Of a stretch of 64,000 nt of DNA, positions 44,160 to 52,796 are shown one piece after another; within the stretch, counting starts at the first letter, position 1; each line of letters opens with the position of its first letter. A program made the translations under genes and the position numbers. Under the pieces are notes generated by a model that had not been told where the DNA came from, did no database searches, and saw nothing but the letters and a program-made list of their open reading frames with translations. Source of the stretch: Sediminibacterium sp. (GTDB lineage: Bacteria; Bacteroidota; Bacteroidia; Chitinophagales; Chitinophagaceae); NCBI RefSeq assembly GCF_019264485.1, contig NZ_JAHVAA010000015.1:1-64000 (forward strand), in the 5' to 3' direction.

Positions 44160-44690
44160 ATGAAGCCATATTACCTCATCATTCTTGTATGTCTACTGTT
44201 AACCAATCATGGGTATTCACAGTCTGCTCCAAAAAAATGGTTTTTTTCTGTTTTTGGTCAGATCAATGATACACGTTACGATAAAGTAACCCGCCAAAAT
44301 GCCTGGGGTATGGGAGGAGGGATAAAAATTGAATACAATTGGAGAAAAAACCTCGGCCTATTTATAGAAGGCAGCTCTTTTATTTTTGGCGGCACCAAAG
44401 AACTTCATGTGATCAACGGAGAACACTATCGTCCTAAAGATGGAGTAGAGAGTCTTCATACAGGGCTACAATATCGTTTATTTGGCCCGGTGAAAATGGC
44501 TACCAGTTTCGGCCCCAGTTTCTCTTTGGGAAATACAGATTGGGGGTTCAGACAAAGTCTTTTACTGTCGGGTAATAAAAAAGAAACCGTTCATCTTAGG
44601 TTTAGTTTTGATCATGTATTTCAGGATAATCATCTTATCAACAGAGATTTTGGTTATTTCGGCTACGCCTTACTGGTGAAATTGTTCTGA
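44160..44690 (+). CDS. Exported beta-barrel-like protein
   Basis: 176 aa with a signal peptide (MKPYYLIILVCLLLTNHGYS) and a run of amphipathic strands: WFFSVFGQINDTRYDKVTR, GGGIKIEYNWRKNLGLFIEG, LHTGLQYRLFGPVKMATSFG, HLRFSFDHVFQDNHL. It ends in FGYALLVKLF, as outer-membrane barrels often do. It lies 45 bases after the DUF4440-like gene; a common role is unknown. Confidence 0.7.
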   Translation: MKPYYLIILVCLLLTNHGYSQSAPKKWFFSVFGQINDTRYDKVTRQNAWGMGGGIKIEYNWRKNLGLFIEGSSFIFGGTKELHVINGEHYRPKDGVESLHTGLQYRLFGPVKMATSFGPSFSLGNTDWGFRQSLLLSGNKKETVHLRFSFDHVFQDNHLINRDFGYFGYALLVKLF

Positions 44691-45118
44691 TGTTTTTTTT
44701 TGACCTGATCATTTGTTTCATCGAAAAGCTGATGTGAAAGGCATTTTCCTCACCTTTCGTTATTGCTGCTCTATTGATTACTCTCAGGCGCTAATCATGT
44801 AACTTTTATCCTGATATCTGTAATATAGAAAGCAGATAAAAGATCAACCTTTGTTGATTCTTTTTAACTCAAACAGGAATAATGATTATCTCCGAAACCT
44901 GGATAATGCTGCCCGGATATTCTAAAGTAAACCATGGGGTTTCAAAAGACAGTTCCCTTGAAACCAGAAAAAAATGGCTTGAGTGGATTCATAAACAGCA
45001 TCAGACTATTTCACTCCTTTCTGACAGTATTCTTACTCCACTTGAACAAAGATTCAATCATCTTCTTTAAACGGAAACTGTTACTAATTTTTAAACAACA
45101 ACCTATAACAACAAAAAA
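44691..45118. other. Gap without convincing genes
   Basis: No repeats of the large families are present. One short ORF (44882-45070) has ordinary codons but no conserved features and is rejected. Confidence 0.6.
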
Positions 45119-45577
45119 ATGAAAAAAACAACGCTCCCTTTTCTTTTGTCAGTGAGTATGCTACTAACACTGAATGCCTGCCAGACCGCTGCCGAAAAAG
45201 AAGCAGCCGCTGAAATAAAAGTAGAAACTGCACAGGAAAATCTTCAGGATGCAAAAGAAGAAACACTGACAGATGCCCAGCAACAAGCCAATGATGCTGA
45301 ATGGAAAATTTTCAAAAACAACGCGGAAACAACCATTAAAAATAATGATATCAGAATTGCTGAATTACGTGTAAAAATGACCAAGTCGGGCAAAACAATG
45401 GATGCTGTTTATGCCTCTAAAATTGATGCAATGGAATTACAGAACAAAAACCTGAAAAGCAGAATTGATACCTATGATAAAGAAAAAGGGAACTGGTCGG
45501 CTTTTAAAACTGAATTCGGGCAAGACATGGATGAATTAGGCAAAGCGATTGCCGGTTTTGTAACCAGTAAAGACTAA
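45119..45577 (+). CDS. Lipoprotein with coiled-coil
   Basis: 152 aa with a lipobox (LTLNAC, Cys about 20) followed by a long helix region (about 22-120) rich in Ala, Glu, Lys and Gln (AEKEAAAEIKVETAQENL; DAQQQANDAEWKIF), consistent with a coiled coil, ending ELGKAIAGFVTSKD. No family name is claimed. The next lipoprotein gene follows 17 bases after its stop, so they are co-transcribed. Confidence 0.8.
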   Translation: MKKTTLPFLLSVSMLLTLNACQTAAEKEAAAEIKVETAQENLQDAKEETLTDAQQQANDAEWKIFKNNAETTIKNNDIRIAELRVKMTKSGKTMDAVYASKIDAMELQNKNLKSRIDTYDKEKGNWSAFKTEFGQDMDELGKAIAGFVTSKD

Positions 45578-45594
45578 TGTTTTAAAACAGAAAA

Positions 45595-46041
45595 ATGAAA
45601 ATCAGACCCATTCCCCAATCCCTTACGGGTATACTTCGCACAGCCTGTTTAGGTTTTGTTACGCTGCTTGTTCTCCAGAGCTGCTCAAAAAAAATAAATT
45701 TCCAAACCTCTGCAGAAGTGCCTGCGGCCAGAGGTTATGTTAAGGTAAGCAAAGACGATAATAAAAATTATGTTATCAAACTGGAGTTGTCGAACCTTGC
45801 AGAAGTCAATAGACTTGACCCTCCCAAAGAAAGTTATGTGGTATGGATGGAATCAGCTAATAATCCTGTTAAAAATATAGGTCGCATCAATAGTTCAGGC
45901 AGTTTATTATCAAGGCGTTTAACGGTTTCATTTGAAACGATATCGTCAGTAAAGCCGAGTCTTATTTTTATAACAGCTGAAAATGAGCCAACAACTTCTT
46001 ATCCGTCTGGAAAAAGAATGATGACCACCAGTAGTTTCTGA
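45595..46041 (+). CDS. Lipoprotein of unknown function (RskA-like segment)
   Basis: 148 aa with a signal-type segment and lipobox (LVLQSC, Cys about 32) and a mature domain with strands YVKVSKDDNKNYVIKLEL, PPKESYVVWMESANNP, LTVSFETISSVKPSLIFITA and a TSYPSGKR loop. The part from SYVVWM to the end resembles the beta domain of anti-sigma-K (RskA) type proteins, but the sigma-binding part is missing. Co-transcribed with the coiled-coil lipoprotein; terminator at 46067. Confidence 0.65.
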   Translation: MKIRPIPQSLTGILRTACLGFVTLLVLQSCSKKINFQTSAEVPAARGYVKVSKDDNKNYVIKLELSNLAEVNRLDPPKESYVVWMESANNPVKNIGRINSSGSLLSRRLTVSFETISSVKPSLIFITAENEPTTSYPSGKRMMTTSSF

Positions 46042-46066
46042 CTGTCTTGTAGTTTTAGTTTTATAT

Positions 46067-46110
46067 ACTTTGCCGTTTATTGTTTGATCAATAGCGGCAA
46101 AGTTTTTTTT
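46067..46110 (+). terminator. Rho-independent terminator
   Basis: ACTTTGCCG (46067-46075) pairs with CGGCAAAGT (46095-46103), followed by TTTTTTT. Confidence 0.88.
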
Positions 46111-46123
46111 GATATTGTAATGA

Positions 46124-47437
46124 CTAATGCGGTATGTTAAAGTGAATGAGAAAACAACTCCCCTCTCCTTCCTTACTTTCAGCAGTAATAGTACCCTCTA
46201 TACCCGATAATAATTCTTTACAAAGCATCAGCCCCATACCTGTTCCTTTCTCGCGGTTGGTGCCATAAGTTGTTTTGGCTTTGAAAGTAAACAGGCTTTT
46301 TAACTGCGCATCAGACATCCCCATTCCGCTGTCTTTCACTTCAACTATATAAGCACCTGCTGTAGCTTTTTCAGTTATATGTATACTGCCATTTTCCGGA
46401 GTGAATTTGATTGCATTCTGAATGACGTTTCTGAAAACCAGTTCCATGATCCTTTTATTACCGGGAATTACCTGTGCAATGACAGGAGTGGTTCTATGTA
46501 TCTGAATTTGTTTTTTTGCCGCCTGTTTTTCAAGCAATAGCAAAACCTGGTCAATGGCTTTTGAAATATTTACTTGCTCCCACTGGGTTTCCTGTAAATA
46601 TTGCAGTCTCGACCATTCCAATAAATTTTCCAACATTTCAATAGTACCATCCACACTTTCCTGTAACTGAAGACGTAACTGTTCCGACTCTGATTCATTC
46701 AATGCATCTTTATGTTCCATGAGATCGAGGTAACCACGTATCAGCGTTAGTGGGCCTCTTACATCGTGGCCAATAATGGAAAAGAGTTTATTTTTTTGCT
46801 CATCAATTTTCTCCAGTTGCTGTTTTTGCTGGGCATTGATTTCTGCCCGGTCTGTTGCCAGTTTACGTTCCCGCGCATAATTGAACTTGATATAAGTGGT
46901 AATACCATAAATAACCAACAGACTACACCAATACGAGAATGTGATATCAGCAAATAAAACCGTTTGGTTTTCGTAGGTAAATTCAATAAACCCCGGGGTA
47001 TTGTATTCCATCCATAATAAACCAGTAACCAGCAACAGATTCATCGCCATCCATATACGATTCATTTTATCGGGTGACACCACTAAAATGATCATGGCAG
47101 CAAGCAGAAATAATAATAGTGTTGGCCCCTGTATACCGGAATTAAAGTAATAATTCAGTGCCAGAAAACCATACCCGTTTAAGGCAAAAAACACAATGGC
47201 TGTTTTACCTTTTTGTTTGTATCTCGACAGGTAATATGCCAGTAACTGACAGGCCAATGCAAAGAATAAATAAAGACCAATCCCCACAAGTCCAATCATG
47301 AAATCGAAAATAGAGGAGACCAGAAGTATGGGAAGAAGTATCAACAGAACAGCATGAAATATCCTTTGTTCCAGGGAAAATTGTTCTGCAGAACCTATCC
47401 ACCTGTTCCAGGTATGTTTTTTTATAAGGACAAGCAT
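46124..47437 (-). CDS. Sensor histidine kinase
   Basis: A 437-aa protein with about six hydrophobic helices in the first 185 residues, a linker helix, then the kinase core: H box SIIGHDVRGPLTLIRGYLDL, N box FRNVIQNAIKFTPEN, G1 DSGMGMS and G2 GTGMGLMLCKEL. The input domain is a multi-helix (7TM-like) sensor without PAS. No response regulator gene lies adjacent; it is orphan in this window. Confidence 0.92.
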   Translation of the reverse strand: MLVLIKKHTWNRWIGSAEQFSLEQRIFHAVLLILLPILLVSSIFDFMIGLVGIGLYLFFALACQLLAYYLSRYKQKGKTAIVFFALNGYGFLALNYYFNSGIQGPTLLLFLLAAMIILVVSPDKMNRIWMAMNLLLVTGLLWMEYNTPGFIEFTYENQTVLFADITFSYWCSLLVIYGITTYIKFNYARERKLATDRAEINAQQKQQLEKIDEQKNKLFSIIGHDVRGPLTLIRGYLDLMEHKDALNESESEQLRLQLQESVDGTIEMLENLLEWSRLQYLQETQWEQVNISKAIDQVLLLLEKQAAKKQIQIHRTTPVIAQVIPGNKRIMELVFRNVIQNAIKFTPENGSIHITEKATAGAYIVEVKDSGMGMSDAQLKSLFTFKAKTTYGTNREKGTGMGLMLCKELLSGIEGTITAESKEGEGSCFLIHFNIPH

Positions 47438-47627
47438 GTTTAAATATCAACTCTTTACTTCTTCTAAGTTATTAAACAAAACGCGTTTTTCAGGTATTGT
47501 CTGGATGAATAAAAAGGAAAGTGTCATTATTGATAGTTGCCGCTATTATATAATGCTATTCAAATAGTTATGTATATAATCTTCCTATTGTACAGACCTG
47601 ATCCATCAGCAATTCCCCATTCCTTCC

Positions 47628-47635
47628 TACCTTTG
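47628..47635 (+). promoter_or_regulatory. TAnnTTTG promoter box of mtaB
   Basis: TACCTTTG ends six bases before the ATG at 47642, implying a leader of only a few bases. Confidence 0.65.
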
Positions 47636-47641
47636 CAGCCC

Positions 47642-48913
47642 ATGAGTCAGAAACGTAGTGTAGCATTTCACACATTAGGCTGTAAGCTGAATTTTTCAGA
47701 AACTTCTACCCTTTCCAGGATGATGGAACAGGAAGGTTTTGAAAAAAGAAATTTTGATGATCCAGCCGACGTATATGTAATAAATACCTGCTCAGTTACA
47801 GACAATGCTGATAAAGAATGTCGTCAACTGGTACGTCGTATTCAACGACGCAGTCCCGACAGTTTTGTGGTAATTACAGGATGTTATGCGCAACTGAAAC
47901 CCAAAGAAATTGCGGAGATACCCGGTGTTGACCTGGTGTTGGGGGCCGCAGAGAAATTTAATATTGCACAGCATATCAGCGAATTATCGAAAGGCGATCC
48001 TGCACGTATCTGTAGTTGCGATATTGATGAAGTGAGTGGCTTTAATGCTTCTTTTTCGCAGAACGATCGTACCCGTACTTTTCTGAAAGTGCAGGACGGG
48101 TGCGATTATAACTGTTCATTCTGTACCATACCCATGGCCCGTGGCAAAAGCCGTAGCGATAGTATTGAAAATGTACTCAAGCATGCCCGTCAGCTCGCAA
48201 CTGATGGCGTGAAAGAAATTGTACTTACCGGTGTAAACCTCGGCGATTTTGGAAATCTTCCTGATGGCGCCCGTCATCAGGAAGATTTTTTCGGACTGGT
48301 ACAAGCGCTGGATAAGGTTCAGGGAATTGAGCGCTACCGTATTTCTTCTATTGAACCCAATCTATTAACCAATGACATCATTGCGTTTGTTGCCAACAGC
48401 GATAAATTCATGCCCCATTTTCATATCCCCTTACAAAGCGGAAGTAATGAAATATTGGGTTTGATGCGTCGTCGTTATAAAAGAGAACTCTATGCAGAAA
48501 GGGTGCAACTCATAAAAAAACTCATGCCCCATTGTGCCATTGGTGTAGATGTAATTGTGGGTTTCCCGGGCGAAACAGATGAACATTTCAAAGAAACATT
48601 CGACTTCCTGCATGCACTCGATATTTCTTACCTGCATGTGTTTACTTATTCAGAACGCGATCATACAAAAGCATTAGAGATACAACCTGTAATACCTGTT
48701 CACATACGTAATGAAAGAAATAAAACACTCCGTAATCTTTCTTACATGAAAATGCAATACTTCACAGAGCAGCATAATAATCAAACGCGTAAAGTATTAT
48801 TTGAAGCTTTTGAAAAAAATGGTATGATGGAAGGTTATACCGATAACTATATCCGAATTACTACACCTTACAGGAGAGAATGGGCGAATGAAGTGGTGGA
48901 GTGGAAGTTATAA
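47642..48913 (+). CDS. mtaB: tRNA t6A methylthiotransferase MtaB-type
   Basis: 423 aa from the ATG at 47642 (MSQKRSVAFHTLGCKLNFSE). It has the N-terminal MiaB-type cysteine motif TLGCKLN, NTCSVTDNADKEC, the radical-SAM cluster motif CDYNCSFC with TIPMARGKSRS, and the TRAM-like end (about 370-423). MtaB adds a methylthio group to N6-threonylcarbamoyladenosine 37 in ANN-decoding tRNAs. The start after a TAnnTTTG box makes the longer upstream frame (from 47537) unlikely. It does not overlap neighbours. Confidence 0.92.
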   Translation: MSQKRSVAFHTLGCKLNFSETSTLSRMMEQEGFEKRNFDDPADVYVINTCSVTDNADKECRQLVRRIQRRSPDSFVVITGCYAQLKPKEIAEIPGVDLVLGAAEKFNIAQHISELSKGDPARICSCDIDEVSGFNASFSQNDRTRTFLKVQDGCDYNCSFCTIPMARGKSRSDSIENVLKHARQLATDGVKEIVLTGVNLGDFGNLPDGARHQEDFFGLVQALDKVQGIERYRISSIEPNLLTNDIIAFVANSDKFMPHFHIPLQSGSNEILGLMRRRYKRELYAERVQLIKKLMPHCAIGVDVIVGFPGETDEHFKETFDFLHALDISYLHVFTYSERDHTKALEIQPVIPVHIRNERNKTLRNLSYMKMQYFTEQHNNQTRKVLFEAFEKNGMMEGYTDNYIRITTPYRREWANEVVEWKL

Positions 48914-49014
48914 GCTGCAAGCGACAAGCCTCAAGCTACAAAAAAGCAGTAGACACAAGGCTTAAGAGGGTTTTATCAAATACTTGTAGCTTGAGGCCTG
49001 GCGCTTGTAGCTTT
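48911..49014. terminator. Long imperfect inverted repeat between convergent genes
   Basis: AAGCTGCAAGCGACAAGC and CTCAAGCTACAA on the left pair with TTGTAGCTTGAG and CGCTTGTAGCTT on the right; one or two mismatches in about 30 bases. It separates mtaB from the convergent UpxY gene and can serve as terminator for both. Confidence 0.65.
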
Positions 49015-49516
49015 ACATTACTGACAAATACTCCGCAGGAAACTCTACTACCATCACCTGTCCCAGACTTTCCAGTTTTACATAGACTTTTTTCTTTCCT
49101 CCTCTGAGCACGGTTCCTTCATTGCCCATGAATACACCATGGTTTACTTTGATTTTCATTTCATTCTGGAAACCTTCTTCAGAGAGAATGGCAATGCTTG
49201 CATCTTTTTCTGCGAGATACTTTTTTATGACTGATATCTCATCATCCTTTATAACGGCGGGCTTGCCGAGGTAATGTACAAAATTGAGTACTCCGTCTGT
49301 CATTAATACTTTAGTACGTTCATCAGGAGCTATTCGCACAAATACGTATGATTTAAATAATGGGTCTTCAATAATTTTTTTCCGGTCGCTCCACTGGCGT
49401 TCTACTTTCTGCAGCGGGCACCAGCTTTCGATACCTTTCCTGATCAGTACCGAATCTATTTTTTTCTCCCATCTTGGCTTAGTATACAAGGCGTACCATT
49501 TCTTTTCTGGCTCCAT
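49013..49516 (-). CDS. UpxY-type transcription antiterminator (NusG-like)
   Basis: 167 aa beginning EPEKKWYALYTKPRWEKK; the NusG N-terminal (NGN) pattern includes GIESWCPLQKVERQWSDRKK and SYVFVRIAPDERTKVLM, followed by the KOW-like end MGNEGTVLRGGKKKVYVKLESLGQ. UpxY proteins promote transcription of capsule or other long operons in Bacteroidota. Here no capsule operon is adjacent, and the upstream side holds a hairpin and the Prc gene. Confidence 0.9.
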   Translation of the reverse strand: MEPEKKWYALYTKPRWEKKIDSVLIRKGIESWCPLQKVERQWSDRKKIIEDPLFKSYVFVRIAPDERTKVLMTDGVLNFVHYLGKPAVIKDDEISVIKKYLAEKDASIAILSEEGFQNEMKIKVNHGVFMGNEGTVLRGGKKKVYVKLESLGQVMVVEFPAEYLSVM

Positions 49517-49542
49517 CTCTCACTTGGTTTAGCTGAAAACAA

Positions 49543-49567
49543 CAGGCGATCCCAACGGAATCGCCTG
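49543..49567 (-). terminator. Hairpin after the Prc-type protease gene
   Basis: CAGGCGAT (49543-49550) and ATCGCCTG (49560-49567) form an 8-bp stem. On the minus strand TTGTTTTC follows. Confidence 0.65.
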
Positions 49568-49596
49568 CAAATTTACTATAATATTCGGCTGAATGT

Positions 49597-51756
49597 TTAT
49601 TTTACAGCTGCAGTTGCTTTTGTAATCTCTGTGGCGAGGCCGTTCAATACCTTAATTGTTTCACCGATATGCATATCAGTTTTTAAAGACCGGAGCCATG
49701 CCTGATAACGCTCCCCTTTATTTTTATCAGGGTTATTGAAAAACTTGTCTTTATCTACTTCCGCAGGTGCCACATTCATTTCCTGGCTCAATCTCAGCAA
49801 AGTATTATTCTGATTCACCGTTGAACGTATTCTCTTTTGCAGGTCACGGTATTTACTGATATTCAGACTGGCCGGTTCATCATTTAGTTTCGATAACCAG
49901 ACAAGGTTATCTTTTAACAGGTTGAGTGAAGCATTTTGTTTTACCCTGTCATTTTCATGCTGAATAACCATGTCGTGACCATAATCTTTGTGCCAGGTTA
50001 GATAAGTGGCTTTATTAATCTGATCCCATGGTAATGCATGAGGAACATCCTTTTCCCTGATCTTCAGGTATTCGTATGAATCGGGTAATACAATATCTGG
50101 TTCAATTCCTTTTAGTTGAGTAGAACCTCCATTCACCCGGTAGAACATCTGGAAAGTAAGTTTTACGGCGCCCAAATCGGTTCTTCCGCTGTTCATATCT
50201 ACTACATTGCCAAAGGGAACAGTTTTTTGTACAGTTCCCTTACCGTAAGTTGATGTACTGCCAATAACTACTCCTCTTCTGTAATCCTGAATGGCCCCTG
50301 CAAAGATTTCACTGGCCGACGCACTGAGTTCATTCACCAGTACTGCCAATGGACCATCATACAATGTACCCGGACGCTGGTCACCGTATACATTAGCTTT
50401 ACCGTCTCTGTCGCGTACCTGCACTACAGGGCCCTGATTGATGAATAACCCTACCATCTGTATTACTTCATACAATGATCCGCCACCGTTATTACGAAGG
50501 TCCATCACAAGACCCTGTATGTTTTCTTTTTTAAGTTTTATGATTTCCCTGGCTACGTCTTCAGAACAACGATTACCATTTTCACGCTCATAATCCGCAT
50601 AAAATTCAGGTAGCCAGATATAACCGATTTTTTTTCCGCCTTCATTTACCACTGCACTGCGGGCAAAAGTTTCATCCAGTACAATTTCATCACGCTGCAT
50701 GGTGATCACTTTAATGGTACCGTCAGATTTCTTTACGGTTAACCTTACTTCTGTTCCTTTATTTCCCCTGATGAGTTTTACCACATCTTCGGTTGCAAAG
50801 CCGGCAACATCAACCGGTTCAGCTGCTCCCTGGGCTACTTTCAGGATGGCATCACTCACTGCGAGTTCACCCGATTTCCAGGCGGCTCCGCCGGGCTGAA
50901 TGGATGCAATTTTTACCCCAAAATCATCTTCTGTAAGTTGTGCTCCTATTCCGTAGAAACGGCCACTCATCTGTTCATCAAAAGACCTTTTCTCAACGGG
51001 CGCAAAATAATCAGTGTGCGGATCCATGAGACTGGTAACTGAATTGATGAATGTATTAAAACGTTGCTCTTCTTTTACAGTACTTTTTATTCTGTCGAAG
51101 CGTTTATTCATGGCTTTTAATACAAGCCCTCTTGCTTCGCTTTCCAGTTCTGCATCTGTTTTTACCTGAAAATCTTTTTTGCCTTTGTTCTGCTCTCTTT
51201 GATCTACCAGGTCAACATATCTTTCAAGCGTATAGTATTTGAGCAGTTTTCTCCAGCGGTCTTTCTGCTCTGCTTCATTGGCAGCATAAGGCATTTTAGA
51301 ACCATCCAGCATAGCAGTTTCTTCTTTGGTAAAATCGAAAGGCTGTGCAAGTATGTCTTTGTACAAAGCAGCTACTTCCGTTAGGCGTTTTTCATAAATA
51401 ATACCTGTAGCTGGTGCGAAACGAATTTCGGCTCCTTTAATTTCATCATCCAATGTGAGTTCATATTTCTGCAAAGCATTGATATCGGATTGCAGAAAGA
51501 AACTTTTATCGCCGTCAAGTTCATCCAGGAATTTCTGGAAAAGTTTTTTCGAAAAATCGTTGTTGATATTTTTTGGACTGTAGTGTTGTGATTCCAGTAA
51601 TGAGCCTACGGCTGATAATAAGCGCTGTCGTTGCGATAAAAGCACATCCGTTCCACCACCTGTATACCTGAACGCAAAGAACAGCGCGCCGAATAATACT
51701 ACGGCGAGAACGACCAAACCTTTTCTACTCTTCATAAAATCCTTGATTTTTTGCAT
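49597..51756 (-). CDS. prc: Tail-specific (C-terminal processing) peptidase, Prc/S41
   Basis: 719 aa from the ATG at 51756 (MQKIKDFMKSRKGLVVLAVV, a membrane anchor or signal). The PDZ domain (about 240-330) has FYGIGAQLTEDDFGVKIAS; the protease core has GLVMDLRNNGGGSLYEVIQM, the catalytic serine in LSASASEIFAGAIQ and lysine in GSTSTYGKGTVQ. The C-terminal tail includes helical repeats as in Prc (DUF3340-like). It degrades or trims envelope proteins from the C-terminus. Start 51768 is possible but unneeded. Confidence 0.93.
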   Translation of the reverse strand: MQKIKDFMKSRKGLVVLAVVLFGALFFAFRYTGGGTDVLLSQRQRLLSAVGSLLESQHYSPKNINNDFSKKLFQKFLDELDGDKSFFLQSDINALQKYELTLDDEIKGAEIRFAPATGIIYEKRLTEVAALYKDILAQPFDFTKEETAMLDGSKMPYAANEAEQKDRWRKLLKYYTLERYVDLVDQREQNKGKKDFQVKTDAELESEARGLVLKAMNKRFDRIKSTVKEEQRFNTFINSVTSLMDPHTDYFAPVEKRSFDEQMSGRFYGIGAQLTEDDFGVKIASIQPGGAAWKSGELAVSDAILKVAQGAAEPVDVAGFATEDVVKLIRGNKGTEVRLTVKKSDGTIKVITMQRDEIVLDETFARSAVVNEGGKKIGYIWLPEFYADYERENGNRCSEDVAREIIKLKKENIQGLVMDLRNNGGGSLYEVIQMVGLFINQGPVVQVRDRDGKANVYGDQRPGTLYDGPLAVLVNELSASASEIFAGAIQDYRRGVVIGSTSTYGKGTVQKTVPFGNVVDMNSGRTDLGAVKLTFQMFYRVNGGSTQLKGIEPDIVLPDSYEYLKIREKDVPHALPWDQINKATYLTWHKDYGHDMVIQHENDRVKQNASLNLLKDNLVWLSKLNDEPASLNISKYRDLQKRIRSTVNQNNTLLRLSQEMNVAPAEVDKDKFFNNPDKNKGERYQAWLRSLKTDMHIGETIKVLNGLATEITKATAAVK

Positions 51757-51885
51757 GATACTCTTCAAAAATAACTGAAAAGCCCGATCAGTGATTCATT
51801 GTTTTCACCAATTAACAAAGGTTTTGATGAATGGCTGACCGAAAAAAAACAACCGATTCTTATATGAAAAATGTTCAATTACCCC

Positions 51886-51893
51886 TATTTTTG
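51886..51893 (+). promoter_or_regulatory. TAnnTTTG promoter box before tRNA-His
   Basis: TATTTTTG lies 15 bases upstream of the tRNA, consistent with transcription starting close to its 5' end. Confidence 0.55.
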
Positions 51894-51907
51894 CACTCCA
51901 ATAAAAC

Positions 51908-51982
51908 GGAGAGCGTAGCTCAGTTGGTTAGAGCGTCAGTTTGTGGCACTGAAGGCCGTGGGTTCGAGACCCATCGTTCTCC
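51908..51982 (+). tRNA. trnH: tRNA-His (anticodon GTG)
   Basis: A cloverleaf can be drawn: acceptor GAGAGCG (51909-51915) pairs with CGTTCTC (51975-51981), with the extra G-1 at 51908 opposite C73 at 51982, the histidine-specific feature. D arm GCTCAGTTGGTTAGAGC; anticodon stem TCAGT/ACTGA with loop TTGTGGC (anticodon GTG at 51943-51945); T loop GTTCGAG. CCA is not encoded. It is a single gene with its own promoter box and terminator. Confidence 0.95.
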
Positions 51983-51987
51983 CTGAT

Positions 51988-52020
51988 AAAACCTATAAGA
52001 CGGAACCTTATAGGTTTTTT
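51988..52020 (+). terminator. Terminator after tRNA-His
   Basis: ACCTATAAG (51991-51999) pairs with CTTATAGGT (52007-52015) around CGGAAC, followed by TTTTT. Confidence 0.85.
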
Positions 52021-52031
52021 AAATTTTATAC

Positions 52032-52634
52032 ATGAGTTATTCTTTGATATTAATTCCCCTTATTTCTGCCTTTATCGGCTGGTTCACCAACTGGATCGCC
52101 ATAAAAATGCTTTTCCACCCCCGTGAACCACGCAAAATACTGGGTATAACGTTTCAGGGTATTTTCCCTAAAAGACAGCAGCAGTTTGCCGAAAAACTGG
52201 GTAAACTGGTTAGCGAGGAATTACTTTCTTTCTCCGATATCGAGGAAAAAATTACCGACCCCAAGAATATTCAGCAACTGATGCCGCTGGTAGAAGAACA
52301 TATAGACCAGTTCCTGCGCAAGAAACTGGCCGAAGAAATGCCCATTATCAGCATGTTTATCGGTGAAAACACCATTCAGCAGTTGAAATCGGTCTTTCTG
52401 AAAGAACTCGAAACCCTGTTCCCGCTCATCATGCAACGTTATATGGGTAATCTGCAGCAACAGCTTGACCTTGAGCGTATTGTTGTTGAGAAAGTAGCCG
52501 GCTTCTCCACCGACAAACTGGAAAGCATACTCGTGTCTATTATGTCTAAAGAGTTTCGTTTTATCGAAATACTGGGTGCCATTCTGGGATTTATTATCGG
52601 GCTTTTACAGGTATTCATCAGCCTGCTCTCCTGA
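52032..52634 (+). CDS. DUF445-family membrane protein
   Basis: A 200-aa protein. The N-terminus is LILIPLISAFIGWFTNWIAI, then KMLFHPREPRKILGITFQGI and FPKRQQQFAEKLGKLVSEELL, the DUF445 pattern; a C-terminal helix (GAILGFIIGLLQVFISLL) anchors the other end. DUF445 members have no established function; some are linked to cell division or envelope. It is shorter than the usual 400-aa form, which contains two such blocks. The tRNA terminator separates it from the tRNA. Confidence 0.88.
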   Translation: MSYSLILIPLISAFIGWFTNWIAIKMLFHPREPRKILGITFQGIFPKRQQQFAEKLGKLVSEELLSFSDIEEKITDPKNIQQLMPLVEEHIDQFLRKKLAEEMPIISMFIGENTIQQLKSVFLKELETLFPLIMQRYMGNLQQQLDLERIVVEKVAGFSTDKLESILVSIMSKEFRFIEILGAILGFIIGLLQVFISLLS

Positions 52635-52796
52635 TACACCGAATTAAAACAGGGCGTCACCGACAAGTCATCCTTTCAGGGGTATACTGCTTCAAACTTT
52701 ACCCATTTATGATTGTCATACTACCGTCTGTGTAATGAAAAATAACATACAAAAACAACGTTGCAACTTTGCATTAGTATAATTCAACATAAAAAC

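Noticed and set aside
44882..45070. 62-codon ORF before the coiled-coil lipoprotein
   Set aside because: A second overlapping frame is open over the same bases, and no conserved residues were seen.
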